Of a stretch of 44,559 nt of DNA, positions 9,004 through 16,678 are shown one piece after another; position 1 is the stretch's first letter, and every line of letters starts with the position of its first letter. This DNA comes from Borrelia hispanica CRI (GTDB lineage: Bacteria; Spirochaetota; Spirochaetia; Borreliales; Borreliaceae), in contig NZ_AYOU01000079.1 in assembly GCF_000500065.1 (NCBI RefSeq), positions 1 to 44,559 on the forward strand. The letters are read 5' to 3'. Under the pieces are notes generated by a model, which ran no database searches, was not told where the DNA came from, and worked only from the letters and a program-made list of their open reading frames with translations. The position numbers and the translations under genes were made by a program.

Positions 9004-9549
9004 TTAATTTTTCACTCTTTTTAAAGATTCAAATTGAGCCACTATTTTTGCTAAAAATTCTTTTTCATCTGAGAAAACTCGCTCTAAAAGAAAACTTGTA
9101 AGTTTGGCATTTTTTTTATAAAATGCATAAGCATCAGGACATTTAAGCTGAAATCTTAAAGGTCGCAATGGATTCTGCTTAGATCTTTTTATAGTAACAC
9201 CCTCTTTATTTCTTAGCAAAAACATAGTCCCATTAATACCATTGTTAATAACATACTTCTCTTCAACAATTCCTTCCTCAATAGCAGTGGCTATTTTTAA
9301 ATATTTATATGTCTGAGTTCTAGCAAGTCTATAATCTTTTGCAAAATCATCAAAACTGGCATAATTATCAAGTTTATAATATTCATTATCTTTAATTTCT
9401 TTTAACACTTTCATCGCTTCAATTTTACAAAAAATTTCTTTTTGAAAATTAATTTTCAATCTCTCTTTAAGCTTATTATAGTGAATAGATACTTGTTCTT
9501 CTGGCGAAATATTTTGAGTTAAATTCCTCTTATTAACCTCTATTCCCAT
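9004..9549 (-). CDS. Plasmid partition protein, Borrelia paralogous family 49
   Basis: A 181-residue member of the Borrelia family 49 (Plasmid_parti) set, always found beside the ParA-like PF32 gene and thought to help segregate or stabilise the plasmid. Recognisable features are KLKERLKINFQKEIFCKIEA, a central YKLDNYASFDDFAKDYRLAR segment with the following TQTYKYLKIATAIEEG, and NPLRPLRFQLKCPDA. The central part resembles an HTH DNA-binding region. ATG 9549 follows AAAGGAGGG. A perfect palindrome at 9569-9591 lies immediately upstream, so this gene may have its own regulated promoter besides read-through from PF32. The family call is from recognised conserved sequence. Confidence 0.88.
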   Translation of the reverse strand: MGIEVNKRNLTQNISPEEQVSIHYNKLKERLKINFQKEIFCKIEAMKVLKEIKDNEYYKLDNYASFDDFAKDYRLARTQTYKYLKIATAIEEGIVEEKYVINNGINGTMFLLRNKEGVTIKRSKQNPLRPLRFQLKCPDAYAFYKKNAKLTSFLLERVFSDEKEFLAKIVAQFESLKRVKN

Positions 9550-9568
9550 TTCTAACCCTCCTTTGCTT

Positions 9569-9591
9569 TTACGTACACTAAGTGTACGTAA
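9569..9591. promoter_or_regulatory. Perfect 23-bp palindrome between PF32 and PF49, candidate parS or operator
   Basis: TTACGTACACT-A-AGTGTACGTAA: two perfect 11-bp arms around one base. It is unusually rich in G and C for this region. It lies in the 56-bp gap between the ParA-like gene and the PF49 gene, 20 bp before the PF49 start. A site of this shape in a partition operon is the expected form of a centromere or autoregulatory operator. Confidence 0.65.
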
Positions 9592-9605
9592 GTTATAATG
9601 TAAGC

Positions 9606-10361
9606 TTAAACAACAAAATTCTTAATCTTGTCCATCAAAACTGAGAGTGTGTTTTGATACTCTCTTATATAATCTTTATTTAAATCAAAAACATCATTTC
9701 TAGCTATTTTTCTATTTAAATCTTCCCTCTCTGATATGGTACCCAAAAAATTGTCATTTTCCTTTAAAATGTTTAATAACTCTTTATGTGTATTATTTCT
9801 TTTGAATTTAGTATTAACCAAATAAATAGGAGCCTTTATAGATAATTTTTCTATAAAAAAATTAAACAAATCTAAACTTTCAACTGCCCACTTTTCTGCT
9901 GTAATTGGCACTACAATGTAACTGCTACATACTAAAGCATTAGTTAGAGTAAAATCTAAACTAGGATTAGTATCAAGTATTATATAATCGTATTCAAATT
10001 TTAATAATTTTAATTGTTCTTTTAATCTAAATTCTTTATATGGAATAGATTCAGAATTAAATTTATGCAAAGTTAAATAACTTGGTATTAAATCTAAATT
10101 GCTATTAACATTTACAACAGCATTATCAATATGCAAATTAGATATTAAAACCTCATATATATTTCGATTAAATAAATCTACTCCTCTTTCCTTTATTATC
10201 TTAAAATAATAACTAGTGGTAGATGCTTGGGTATCTATATCGATAATTAACACCTTAAAAGATTGAGATAGGAGAGTAGCAAATATTAAACTGGTTGTAC
10301 TTTTGCCTACTCCACCCTTAATTGATGCCACTGTAATTACTTTTGTCTCTTTTCTATCCAT
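9606..10361 (-). CDS. ParA-type plasmid partition ATPase, Borrelia family 32
   Basis: A 251-residue ParA/MinD-family ATPase that drives plasmid segregation. It has the deviant Walker A KGGVGKST (15-22), the A' motif VLIIDIDTQAST and the Walker B-like DYIILDTNPSLDF. No N-terminal DNA-binding extension is present, so it is the short type. ATG 10361 lies 25 bases inside the end of the upstream PF50 gene, in another frame, implying coupled translation. In Borrelia the PF32 subtype largely defines plasmid identity and compatibility, so this gene would be the one to use for typing the replicon. Confidence 0.95.
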   Translation of the reverse strand: MDRKETKVITVASIKGGVGKSTTSLIFATLLSQSFKVLIIDIDTQASTTSYYFKIIKERGVDLFNRNIYEVLISNLHIDNAVVNVNSNLDLIPSYLTLHKFNSESIPYKEFRLKEQLKLLKFEYDYIILDTNPSLDFTLTNALVCSSYIVVPITAEKWAVESLDLFNFFIEKLSIKAPIYLVNTKFKRNNTHKELLNILKENDNFLGTISEREDLNRKIARNDVFDLNKDYIREYQNTLSVLMDKIKNFVV

Positions 10362-10900
10362 CTTGGAACAATACCCCCTTCCGGTAATTTTTTCCCATAA
10401 AACGCATAAAGTTCCCTCTCTAATTCTAGGAGTATACTTAGCAAAGTTTGATAATAGGAACTTCCAATCTTACCTTTTTTTAATAAATTATGCAGCCCAC
10501 TTAGATAACAAAAAACACCACCTTTCTTAAATCTGAATTCAATATATTCACATTTTCTTAAAGTATAAGTCTCTCTTTTATTGAAGTTTTTTACCAAAAA
10601 TGCTTTGTCTAATTTTTTAATCCCATAATAAATACCCAAAAAATTATCATCATTTCGTATGGAAAATAAATGAAACATACTGATATCTTCTATGTTAAAA
10701 ATTCCCCTAAGGGATATAAAAAATTTAGTAGGTTCATTCTTGCTTATTCCAAACGCATAAAAATCATTAAATATTTTAGTATGATATATCTTACGGTTAT
10801 TAATCTCTTCTACTTTAGAAAAGATATTTTTACCCTTTTTCTGATTCTTGGGATCTATTTCCTTTTTCTTCTGCTTCAATAACTCTAGTAAAGCCACCAT
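10337..10900 (-). CDS. Plasmid maintenance protein, Borrelia family 50 (DUF226)
   Basis: A 187-residue protein of the DUF226/PF50 family, second gene of the Borrelia partition operon. Diagnostic segments are DFYAFGISKNEPTKFFISLR, MFHLFSIRNDDNFLGIYYG and EYIEFRFKKGGVFCYLSGL. It is needed, with its neighbours, for autonomous maintenance of Borrelia plasmids. The biochemical role is not established. It begins 27 bp after the PF57 gene and its 3' end overlaps the start of the ParA gene. The first 30 residues are lysine-rich. Confidence 0.92.
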   Translation of the reverse strand: MVALLELLKQKKKEIDPKNQKKGKNIFSKVEEINNRKIYHTKIFNDFYAFGISKNEPTKFFISLRGIFNIEDISMFHLFSIRNDDNFLGIYYGIKKLDKAFLVKNFNKRETYTLRKCEYIEFRFKKGGVFCYLSGLHNLLKKGKIGSSYYQTLLSILLELERELYAFYGKKLPEGGIVPRWIEKRQK

Positions 10901-10927
10901 CCTTCCTTTTCCTTGGTATAATAAATT

Positions 10928-12037
10928 TTACTTTATTGTATCAAGCAGTTCGTAATAATACGTATTATCAACTACTTTACTATATTTCAATTCATCTTGA
11001 GTATTAATAAATTTCTTTAAAGCTGGTATTAATATGCCAATATCCAATTTATGCCTCAACTGTTCTAATAATATACTAAAAATATTGTTTTTTATATCAT
11101 CTCTTTCTTTTGTTTTTGATTTGCACCTCTCAGTATTCCTTTTTATTTTTTGAATTAACAAATCTAAGTCCTTATACTTATCTTGTTCTATAATAAAATG
11201 GGGCTTATTTTTGTATCTTTCATATATTTTGTTCATTTCTTGACTTAAGACATCTTCTTTATAATTTTGACTCTCCAGTTCCTTTCGTTTTAAGTCCAAT
11301 ATTTCTTTGAGTTTCTGCAGCTTAATTTCTTGCTTTCCAATTTTACCTTCAGTATTTTTCAAATATCCCGTCTCCTCTAGAAAGCCCTTGACGCAATTGG
11401 GAGTGCCCTCTATTAACTTTCCTTTAAGTAAATTTATTTCGTCTAAAGATAGGGCTTCTATGGCTTTCTCATGCCTTTTGATTTCCTTTATAAGTTCTAT
11501 CTTTAAATCTTTTTCTATTTTTGAATTTAATAAAACAAGAGGAAGATCAATTTTAAAGTGACATTTGCTTATGTATTTTTTTATTATCCTCTCTTCTATC
11601 TTTTTATTATTATTTATATTATTAATACACTCCCATTTTGGACTCCCATTTTCTTGAATATAAGTTTCTATTCTCTTTGTAAATTTATCTATCTTTTCTT
11701 TTTTTACGTTTTGGAAATATTGATTTATCTTAGTATGACATGCTTTTTTTGGATATTTTAGCTTATAGTAAATTTCGCTGCCGCATTGCTTGCCTAGATG
11801 TTTACAATAATTTAGTGTGATTTTGAATTTTTTTTCAAGTTCATATAGATAATTTTGTAGTGTTTTTATTTTGACTGTTTGTTGTTTGTTTCTAGTTAAG
11901 TTTCCATTAAAAAAATATAAAATGTTTGTTTGTGTATATTGTTTTAATTTTAAATTCATAAAATTAAGTGTTGATATAAGTACAATCAAGTTGTATTGGT
12001 ATCTATTGGTTTTGCCTTTTATTTTTTTGATTTCCAT
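10928..12037 (-). CDS. Plasmid replication/maintenance protein, Borrelia family 57/62
   Basis: A 369-residue member of the PF57/62 (Borrelia_orfA) family, the probable replication initiator of Borrelia plasmids. The N-terminal hallmark is present: YQYNLIVLISTLNFMNLKLK, then KIKTLQNYLYELEKKFKITL and GSEIYYKLKYPKKACHTKIN. The C-terminal two-thirds is a long charged helical region with coiled-coil character. ATG 12037 follows AGGAG. It is the first gene of the operon PF57-PF50-PF32-PF49, read right to left. A promoter candidate lies at 12078-12106. The gene is full length, so the partition locus looks complete and probably functional. Confidence 0.93.
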   Translation of the reverse strand: MEIKKIKGKTNRYQYNLIVLISTLNFMNLKLKQYTQTNILYFFNGNLTRNKQQTVKIKTLQNYLYELEKKFKITLNYCKHLGKQCGSEIYYKLKYPKKACHTKINQYFQNVKKEKIDKFTKRIETYIQENGSPKWECINNINNNKKIEERIIKKYISKCHFKIDLPLVLLNSKIEKDLKIELIKEIKRHEKAIEALSLDEINLLKGKLIEGTPNCVKGFLEETGYLKNTEGKIGKQEIKLQKLKEILDLKRKELESQNYKEDVLSQEMNKIYERYKNKPHFIIEQDKYKDLDLLIQKIKRNTERCKSKTKERDDIKNNIFSILLEQLRHKLDIGILIPALKKFINTQDELKYSKVVDNTYYYELLDTIK

Positions 12038-12077
12038 TGTTTACTCCTAATATAAGTATTTATAAGTCTTAAGTTAA

Positions 12078-12106
12078 TTAATAGTACAATTTATCTTAAA
12101 AGTAAA
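12078..12106 (-). promoter_or_regulatory. Promoter of the partition operon
   Basis: On the minus strand TTTACT (12106-12101) and TATTAA (12083-12078) are separated by 17 bases, about 40 bp before the PF57 start codon. Confidence 0.55.
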
Positions 12107-12208
12107 TACTTGTTTTAGCAAATATGAAAATAAATTAATATTTATTTTTTTATAAGATTAAATATTGTTTATATTTTTTTAATTGTGCTTTATTTCTTTT
12201 AAAAAGGC

Positions 12209-12448
12209 TTTACAAACTTGTGTTTTTGCTATATTATAGAATTAAACACTTGTATTAAGAGCAAATAAGTACTAATAATTTTTATTTAAAATTAATGAGA
12301 AATGGACGAGCCTTGTTAAGGCAAGTCATGTAAAATTTTATGGATGGTATTAAATCATGAATTTTGTGTTTGATTAATTTTGAATTAACTTTAATATTTA
12401 GATTAATTATATTGCCTGAAATAAAACTTAGAGATATAATTTATATAA
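12209..12448 (+). ncRNA. Candidate small RNA: strong plus-strand promoter in the partition/lysis intergenic gap
   Basis: TTTACA (12209-12214) and TATTAT (12232-12237) are 17 bases apart, a near-ideal sigma-70 promoter pointing right. No plus-strand gene follows. The transcript from about 12244 would contain the small hairpin GCCTT-GTT-AAGGC near 12310 and reach the 11-bp stem at 12449-12473. If it continued it would be antisense to the lysis-operon tail. The start and direction are inferred from the promoter only. Confidence 0.4.
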
Positions 12449-12473
12449 TTAAAGTCCCAATGTGGGACTTTAA
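12449..12473 (-). terminator. Terminator of the phage tail/lysis operon
   Basis: TTAAAGTCCCA-ATG-TGGGACTTTAA, a perfect 11-bp stem with a 3-base loop, about 40 bp past the stop of the 12510 gene on the minus strand, followed by AATTATAT. The T-run is weak, so it may act partly as an attenuator for either strand. Confidence 0.6.
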
Positions 12474-12509
12474 AAAAAGAGTAAGAAGGATATTAGTGTA
12501 TTTTTAAAT

Positions 12510-12878
12510 TTACTTTTTTAACTTGCTACATTTTTTATATACATCAATAGCTATGGGTTTTGTTTTGTTGATATAATGCTTTAAATGTTTTATATTTTCT
12601 TGTATTGTTTGTAATGTATGTTCTTCTTTTAAATTTTTTGGATCAAATAATGTAAATGGTGGGAAATTATAATTTGAAAATTTTTGTCTAGCTCTAATTA
12701 AAAAGGTTTCAAGATATAATACATAACTTGTGAGTTGTGTTTCATATATGCTTAAATTTTTAAGTGTAGGCTCAGTAGGTGGCTCAGGTTCATTTGTAAG
12801 CAATGCTATTGATTTGCAACTAAATGTGATAAATTGCAGCAATAAAATAATTAAGATTACTATTGATTTTTTATTCAT
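12510..12878 (-). CDS. Phage-encoded small lipoprotein downstream of BlyB
   Basis: A 122-residue protein with a signal peptide ending ITFSC (cysteine 21), hence a lipoprotein. The mature part is helical with a short proline-rich linker (NEPEPPTEPT). In cp32-type Borrelia prophages a small lipoprotein gene follows blyA-blyB, and the position suggests a third lysis component, possibly spanin-like. That role is inference. ATG 12878 overlaps the BlyB stop by four bases (ATGA) behind AAGGAGGG, so translation is coupled. It is the last gene of the operon. Confidence 0.75.
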   Translation of the reverse strand: MNKKSIVILIILLLQFITFSCKSIALLTNEPEPPTEPTLKNLSIYETQLTSYVLYLETFLIRARQKFSNYNFPPFTLFDPKNLKEEHTLQTIQENIKHLKHYINKTKPIAIDVYKKCSKLKK

Positions 12879-13258
12879 TTTTTCCCTCCTTTTTTATCCT
12901 TACTGTTTATCTTATCCAATTCTTCTTGTAGTAATTTTGTTTTGATTTCAATAAGATTATTGCGTTCAGATCGCAATTCTTCAATTAAAGCTGTATCAGC
13001 ATCAGTGTTAATTGCATCGATGAGTTTTGATATTTTGTTTAATATAGTTTCAAGCTCTAGTACAATTTGTTTACATTCTTTTGTTTCCATTTTTTGTAGT
13101 GCTCTTGTGTAAATATTATTCATATATTTGTAAATATCGATTACTTTCTTGATACCAGTTTGAAAAAGTTCGTCGTCTTGTGAATCGCTGTATACAAAAA
13201 ATTCTATTAGATTTTTTAAGACAATTAGTCCAATTTCGGTATTAGTTTTATTTAACAT
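12875..13258 (-). CDS. blyB: BlyB-family prophage lysis accessory protein
   Basis: A 127-residue soluble, highly charged, largely helical protein without a signal peptide. It matches the BlyB type by opening sequence (LNKTNTEIGLIVLKNLIEFF), size and position directly after the BlyA holin gene. BlyB is known from cp32 prophages as the partner of the BlyA holin, thought to stabilise or modulate it. ATG 13258 follows AAGGAATAAATT. It is coupled to the following lipoprotein gene by a four-base overlap. Confidence 0.82.
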   Translation of the reverse strand: MLNKTNTEIGLIVLKNLIEFFVYSDSQDDELFQTGIKKVIDIYKYMNNIYTRALQKMETKECKQIVLELETILNKISKLIDAINTDADTALIEELRSERNNLIEIKTKLLQEELDKINSKDKKGGKK

Positions 13259-13295
13259 AATTTATTCCTTAAATCTCCTTATTTAAATAAATTTT

Positions 13296-13475
13296 TTACT
13301 TTTTATTTTGTTTATCAATTAAATGCTTGAGTAAATGCTTAATCATTTTAACTATTTCAGCTAATACAGGTTTTAAGAATAAAGCCAAAGGAATTAGTAT
13401 AAATAATGTAATGATTCCAATAATTATGAGTTTTGTCTCGGCAATATTTGATAAAAATTCAAATACTGTATTCAT
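13296..13475 (-). CDS. blyA: BlyA-family holin
   Basis: A 59-residue membrane protein: a short N-terminal segment, one long hydrophobic helix (LIIIGIITLFILIPLALFL, about residues 16-34) and a lysine-rich C-terminus, the layout of the cp32 BlyA holin. I start it at ATG 13475, which sits five bases after GGAGG. The in-frame ATG four codons earlier overlaps that ribosome site and has none of its own. The protein would permeabilise the inner membrane at the end of phage growth. Confidence 0.82.
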   Translation of the reverse strand: MNTVFEFLSNIAETKLIIIGIITLFILIPLALFLKPVLAEIVKMIKHLLKHLIDKQNKK

Positions 13476-13591
13476 ATTTTCCTCCATTTTAAATTTAAGT
13501 TAGATGTATTTTTTGTAGAAAGAATAAACCATCAATTTTGTTATGTTTATATGTTAACATATTTTTAACAAAAATTAAATATATGCAACAA

Positions 13592-14704
13592 TTATAATTT
13601 AAGAAGATGAGGAACATCTTGATTTTCATCGTTGTTATATATATAACTCCTTAATCTGTACCATCCATCAAGAAGATTGATAGTTGTATTGTGTTGTTTC
13701 CCGCTGTAGGAATATATAATATTGTATTGTGATGCATTACTATTCTCTGAAAATCTCAAGTAAATTATTTTAGTCATGGTACTATTTGGATATTTATCTC
13801 CTTTAAGAGCAAGCATTATTTGAAGATATATATTTTGTTCTTTAAAATTTCTTGGAAACCTTAATTCTACTTTTTCACCTGTTATCTCTATCTTTAATAA
13901 TTTGTTGTGAAATTCATTATAAGAGTAATAAACATCGGGTGTAGGTTTTATGCCCCAATATTGAAAATCATCAGGAATCCCTTTTAAATAACTATATTCT
14001 AGTGCTAATCTATATAGTTGTTTGTTTGTAGGATTGAAAGCAAGAAATTCTAATTCCATGTTAGGATATTTGTATTCTGGCATTTCTGGTATTATAGATT
14101 GTAATTTTGACTCTAATTCATAGCTTTTGAGATAAGAGATATTGATATTGTTAGCAATGCTTGTAATTTGTTTTAGTTGTTCAAGAATTTTTTCTGTCTG
14201 GGTTTTTAGGTTGTTTAAATTAGTGATTTCTGTAAAAATTTGTTTTAATTTGTCTATAAATGTTTGAAATCCAATTAGTTCAAAATCTCGTCTTTGTGGA
14301 TTGTAGATTGATATTTTGCTTGAACTTATGTTATCTCCAGCTTGATTTATATTTTGAATCAATATTTCCTTGATTTTTTTTAAAACATCATCAAGTGTAA
14401 TTTTGTTTGTTTCGTTCTTAAGACCTATTAGTTTAGATATTGTCTTTATATACATTTTTTCTACATGAGATTCATATTCAAGTAATTCTTTAGATATTAT
14501 TTCTCTAATTACTTGTTTAAAATCTTCAATACCTTTATAAAAGGTATCTTTTTTAATTTGTGTAAGTAAATTTTTATATGTAATTGCATAAGTCTCTTCA
14601 ACAATATCGTCAATGGGAATTAAATCATTTTCATTTACTGTGATTTTTCTGTTAAAATCTTTTATTTGTATACTTTCTTCTGTATTGTCTTGTTCATTTT
14701 CCAT
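13592..14704 (-). CDS. Phage tail-fibre-region protein, DUF685 type
   Basis: A 370-residue protein placed between the baseplate genes and the holin, where cp32-like prophages encode a DUF685 protein. The first ~200 residues are helical and coiled-coil-like. The C-terminal part (from about residue 215, YPNMELEFLAFNPTNKQLYR) is beta-rich and contains LRFPRNFKEQNIYLQIMLAL, as expected for a trimeric fibre or receptor-binding head. ATG 14704 follows AAGGAGGG. Fibre function is inferred from position and layout. The frame is intact. Confidence 0.75.
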   Translation of the reverse strand: MENEQDNTEESIQIKDFNRKITVNENDLIPIDDIVEETYAITYKNLLTQIKKDTFYKGIEDFKQVIREIISKELLEYESHVEKMYIKTISKLIGLKNETNKITLDDVLKKIKEILIQNINQAGDNISSSKISIYNPQRRDFELIGFQTFIDKLKQIFTEITNLNNLKTQTEKILEQLKQITSIANNINISYLKSYELESKLQSIIPEMPEYKYPNMELEFLAFNPTNKQLYRLALEYSYLKGIPDDFQYWGIKPTPDVYYSYNEFHNKLLKIEITGEKVELRFPRNFKEQNIYLQIMLALKGDKYPNSTMTKIIYLRFSENSNASQYNIIYSYSGKQHNTTINLLDGWYRLRSYIYNNDENQDVPHLLKL

Positions 14705-14741
14705 ATACCCTCCTTATTATTTTGTTTTTTATGACATGAAT

Positions 14742-15323
14742 TTATTTTATTTCTTTGTTATTAATATCAAAAATTTTAATGGTTCTCCCTGCAGGAATTA
14801 GAGATTTTATAAATCCATAAGTTGAATTTTGAAAATCCTTTGGAATGTAGTTGGATACAAGTTTTTTAAGTTTGCCTTGATGTTTAACTATAATAGTTTT
14901 TAATTTTCCTTTTATTTTACCAGCTATTTTAAATTTAATTGGTGATCTTATATGTTCAAGTAATGTTATGATAATCTCGCCAGGTATATTTGGATTAACA
15001 TTAATCTCAATTCTTGCATGTAAAAATGCTTTAAATATTAAATGAAAACTTTCGTCTGTTCCTATTGATTTTATTGCAAATATTAATGCTTTGATATAAT
15101 TTATTAAATCTTTTTTAAGTCCTTTTTTTAAGTGAGATGCATTAAATAGTGATAGCATTAGTAATGCAATGTATCTTGAATTGATACTTTCATCTACGTT
15201 AATAGAAGCAAAATTTTCAAGTAATTGATTAAGCTCTTTTAATAATTGTTTTTTAAAATCAAGTTCGCTTTGTATAATTTTTGCAATCTGTGTATTTTGT
15301 AAAAAGTGTGGAATTGTTTTCAT
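14742..15323 (-). CDS. Phage baseplate protein, DUF735 type (gpI-like position)
   Basis: A 193-residue protein immediately after the baseplate J gene (3-bp gap), the place held by P2 gpI-like tail proteins in contractile-tailed phages and by DUF735 in cp32 prophages. Segments such as NTQIAKIIQSELDFKKQLLK and LKKGLKKDLINYIKALIFAI are helical; the middle has IEINVNPNIPGEIIITLLEH. I recognise it by size, order and overall character rather than a catalytic motif. Confidence 0.72.
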   Translation of the reverse strand: MKTIPHFLQNTQIAKIIQSELDFKKQLLKELNQLLENFASINVDESINSRYIALLMLSLFNASHLKKGLKKDLINYIKALIFAIKSIGTDESFHLIFKAFLHARIEINVNPNIPGEIIITLLEHIRSPIKFKIAGKIKGKLKTIIVKHQGKLKKLVSNYIPKDFQNSTYGFIKSLIPAGRTIKIFDINNKEIK

Positions 15324-15326
15324 TTC

Positions 15327-16187
15327 TTATTCTCTTTCTATTATGAGCCTTGAATTTTCATCAAAAGATATAAGTTCGTTTGCTTTAATTTCAATGTCAT
15401 TATTGAATTGAAATTCACTTTCTGTGATTTCTGTTATTTTGGTATTTAAATTTTCTTTTGTATGAATACCAATTCTCATTTTTTTAATTCCTTGTAGTAA
15501 ACTTACAGGTCCTAACAAGTCTTGATAACGAAAGGAGATACCCATATCTTTATATTTATTTTGAAATATTTTTTTATAGATTTCTCTTATATTTTCATCT
15601 ATTTCTTTGTGGATGGATTCTGTTTCGGTTTTATATAATACTTTTAAGTATGCATATTTAATTATTCCCAAGCTAAACTTGTATGTTTTTTGTTGTCCAT
15701 TTTTATTTAAAAATTCAAGTTTTATTTTTCCTTTAAATGCTGTTCCGCATGGAGCAGTATTATATATTGCTTGCCAAATTTGTATTTTTGTATCTTGCGT
15801 AATGTCTGATTGTGTTCTATATTCTTTAGTAGGTATTATGTGAATTTGCATTGTTCCTGCAGAACTTATAATGTTTGCATATTCTATTTGTGGAATTTCT
15901 AATAATGCTTGTTTGATTGCCTCATAAGTTGAGCTTTTGTGTATACTTAGGGAATGTTGTAGTTTTTTGAAATATTTTCCTCCTTCTTTGAGTGTTTCAA
16001 ATAATTCATTTAACACTTGAATTATTTCCATGTCAATGGCAGAACTTGGGTAATTGATTATGTCAAAAATGGAATTGTCTTTTATAAGAATATTGTATTC
16101 TCTCTTCAGTATTTCTTTTTTTATATTTTGTATGTCTTCTATTGATTTTGTAATAATTCCAATTTCTTTGTCAAAGACTATTTTCAT
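15327..16187 (-). CDS. Baseplate J-like protein, DUF276 type
   Basis: A 286-residue baseplate wedge component. The opening IGIITKSIEDIQNIKKEIL and YPSSAIDMEIIQVLNELFET, with the later YANIISSAGTMQIHIIPT and WQAIYNTAPCGTAFKGKI, correspond to the Borrelia DUF276/baseplate J arrangement, including the 'xAxPxGT' type turn shared by baseplate J proteins. It overlaps the stop of the gp25-like gene by four bases (ATGA), so the two are translationally coupled. Confidence 0.82.
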   Translation of the reverse strand: MKIVFDKEIGIITKSIEDIQNIKKEILKREYNILIKDNSIFDIINYPSSAIDMEIIQVLNELFETLKEGGKYFKKLQHSLSIHKSSTYEAIKQALLEIPQIEYANIISSAGTMQIHIIPTKEYRTQSDITQDTKIQIWQAIYNTAPCGTAFKGKIKLEFLNKNGQQKTYKFSLGIIKYAYLKVLYKTETESIHKEIDENIREIYKKIFQNKYKDMGISFRYQDLLGPVSLLQGIKKMRIGIHTKENLNTKITEITESEFQFNNDIEIKANELISFDENSRLIIERE

Positions 16188-16513
16188 AAATTATAATCCA
16201 TATTTAAAGTATCTCCAGCTAAAAAAAATTGTAATGTTATTTTTTTGTTCTTTTTTTTTATTTTGATATTTAATATGTCTATGTCTAGCATTTTTAATGC
16301 ATTTGCAAAAAAGATTTTAATTTCTTCTTCTTTTTGTGTCTTTAAAAGTTTTATGAAGAAATTAAAATCAAGACCATAATTTTTGTCATAAAGACTGCCA
16401 ATAGGTGTTTTTAAATATAAAAGCAGTCTTTGTTTTCGCTCATCAAGGCCATCTACTATTTTTAAATCATTGTCAAAAATTATTTTAAATTCATTATCTA
16501 TTTTAATATCCAT
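16184..16513 (-). CDS. gp25/W-like phage baseplate wedge protein
   Basis: A 109-residue protein with the gp25/lysozyme-like baseplate signature: DERKQRLLLYLKTPIGSLY then DKNYGLDFNFFIKLL. Small size and position directly before baseplate J match P2 W and T4 gp25. It is the first gene of the surviving tail operon. Everything that should lie upstream in a complete prophage (tail tube, tape measure, capsid) is missing here. ATG 16513 follows AAGGTAATTAAAA. A promoter with palindromes lies at 16520-16590. Confidence 0.8.
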   Translation of the reverse strand: MDIKIDNEFKIIFDNDLKIVDGLDERKQRLLLYLKTPIGSLYDKNYGLDFNFFIKLLKTQKEEEIKIFFANALKMLDIDILNIKIKKKNKKITLQFFLAGDTLNMDYNL

Positions 16514-16519
16514 TTTTAA

Positions 16520-16590
16520 TTACCTTAGGTTGCTGCCTAGGTAATAATTATAACATTTTTGGCAAAAATAATATATTATTTTGCCAAAAA
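16520..16590 (-). promoter_or_regulatory. Promoter and operator-like palindromes of the tail/lysis operon
   Basis: On the minus strand the -10 TATAAT lies at 16552-16547, about 34 bp before ATG 16513. Just upstream, 16556-16590 is a near-perfect palindrome, TTTTTGGCAAAA...TTTTGCCAAAAA with one extra A in the centre. Just downstream, 16523-16541 reads CCTTAGG...CCTAGG. The arrangement around the -10 suggests regulator binding sites. Confidence 0.5.
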
Positions 16591-16653
16591 AATTAATTTA
16601 TTTAAAAAATATTTAGATTAATTTAAACATTAATTTAGATTTGATATAAAAAA

Positions 16654-16678
16654 GAGACTCTTTAAACTAAAGAGTCTC
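16654..16678 (-). terminator. Rho-independent terminator, minus strand
   Basis: GAGACTCTTTA-AAC-TAAAGAGTCTC, an 11-bp perfect stem with a 3-base loop, preceded on the plus strand by AAAAAA, which is the U-run for minus-strand transcripts. The ~740 bases between here and 17420 hold no convincing gene. Confidence 0.75.

Noticed and set aside
10303..10882. Plus-strand frames over the PF32 and PF50 genes
   Set aside because: Shadows of strongly recognised partition genes on the other strand.
11307..11761. Two hydrophobic plus-strand frames inside the PF57 gene
   Set aside because: They are complements of the Lys/Glu-rich coding sequence of a confident PF57/62 protein and have no ribosome site.
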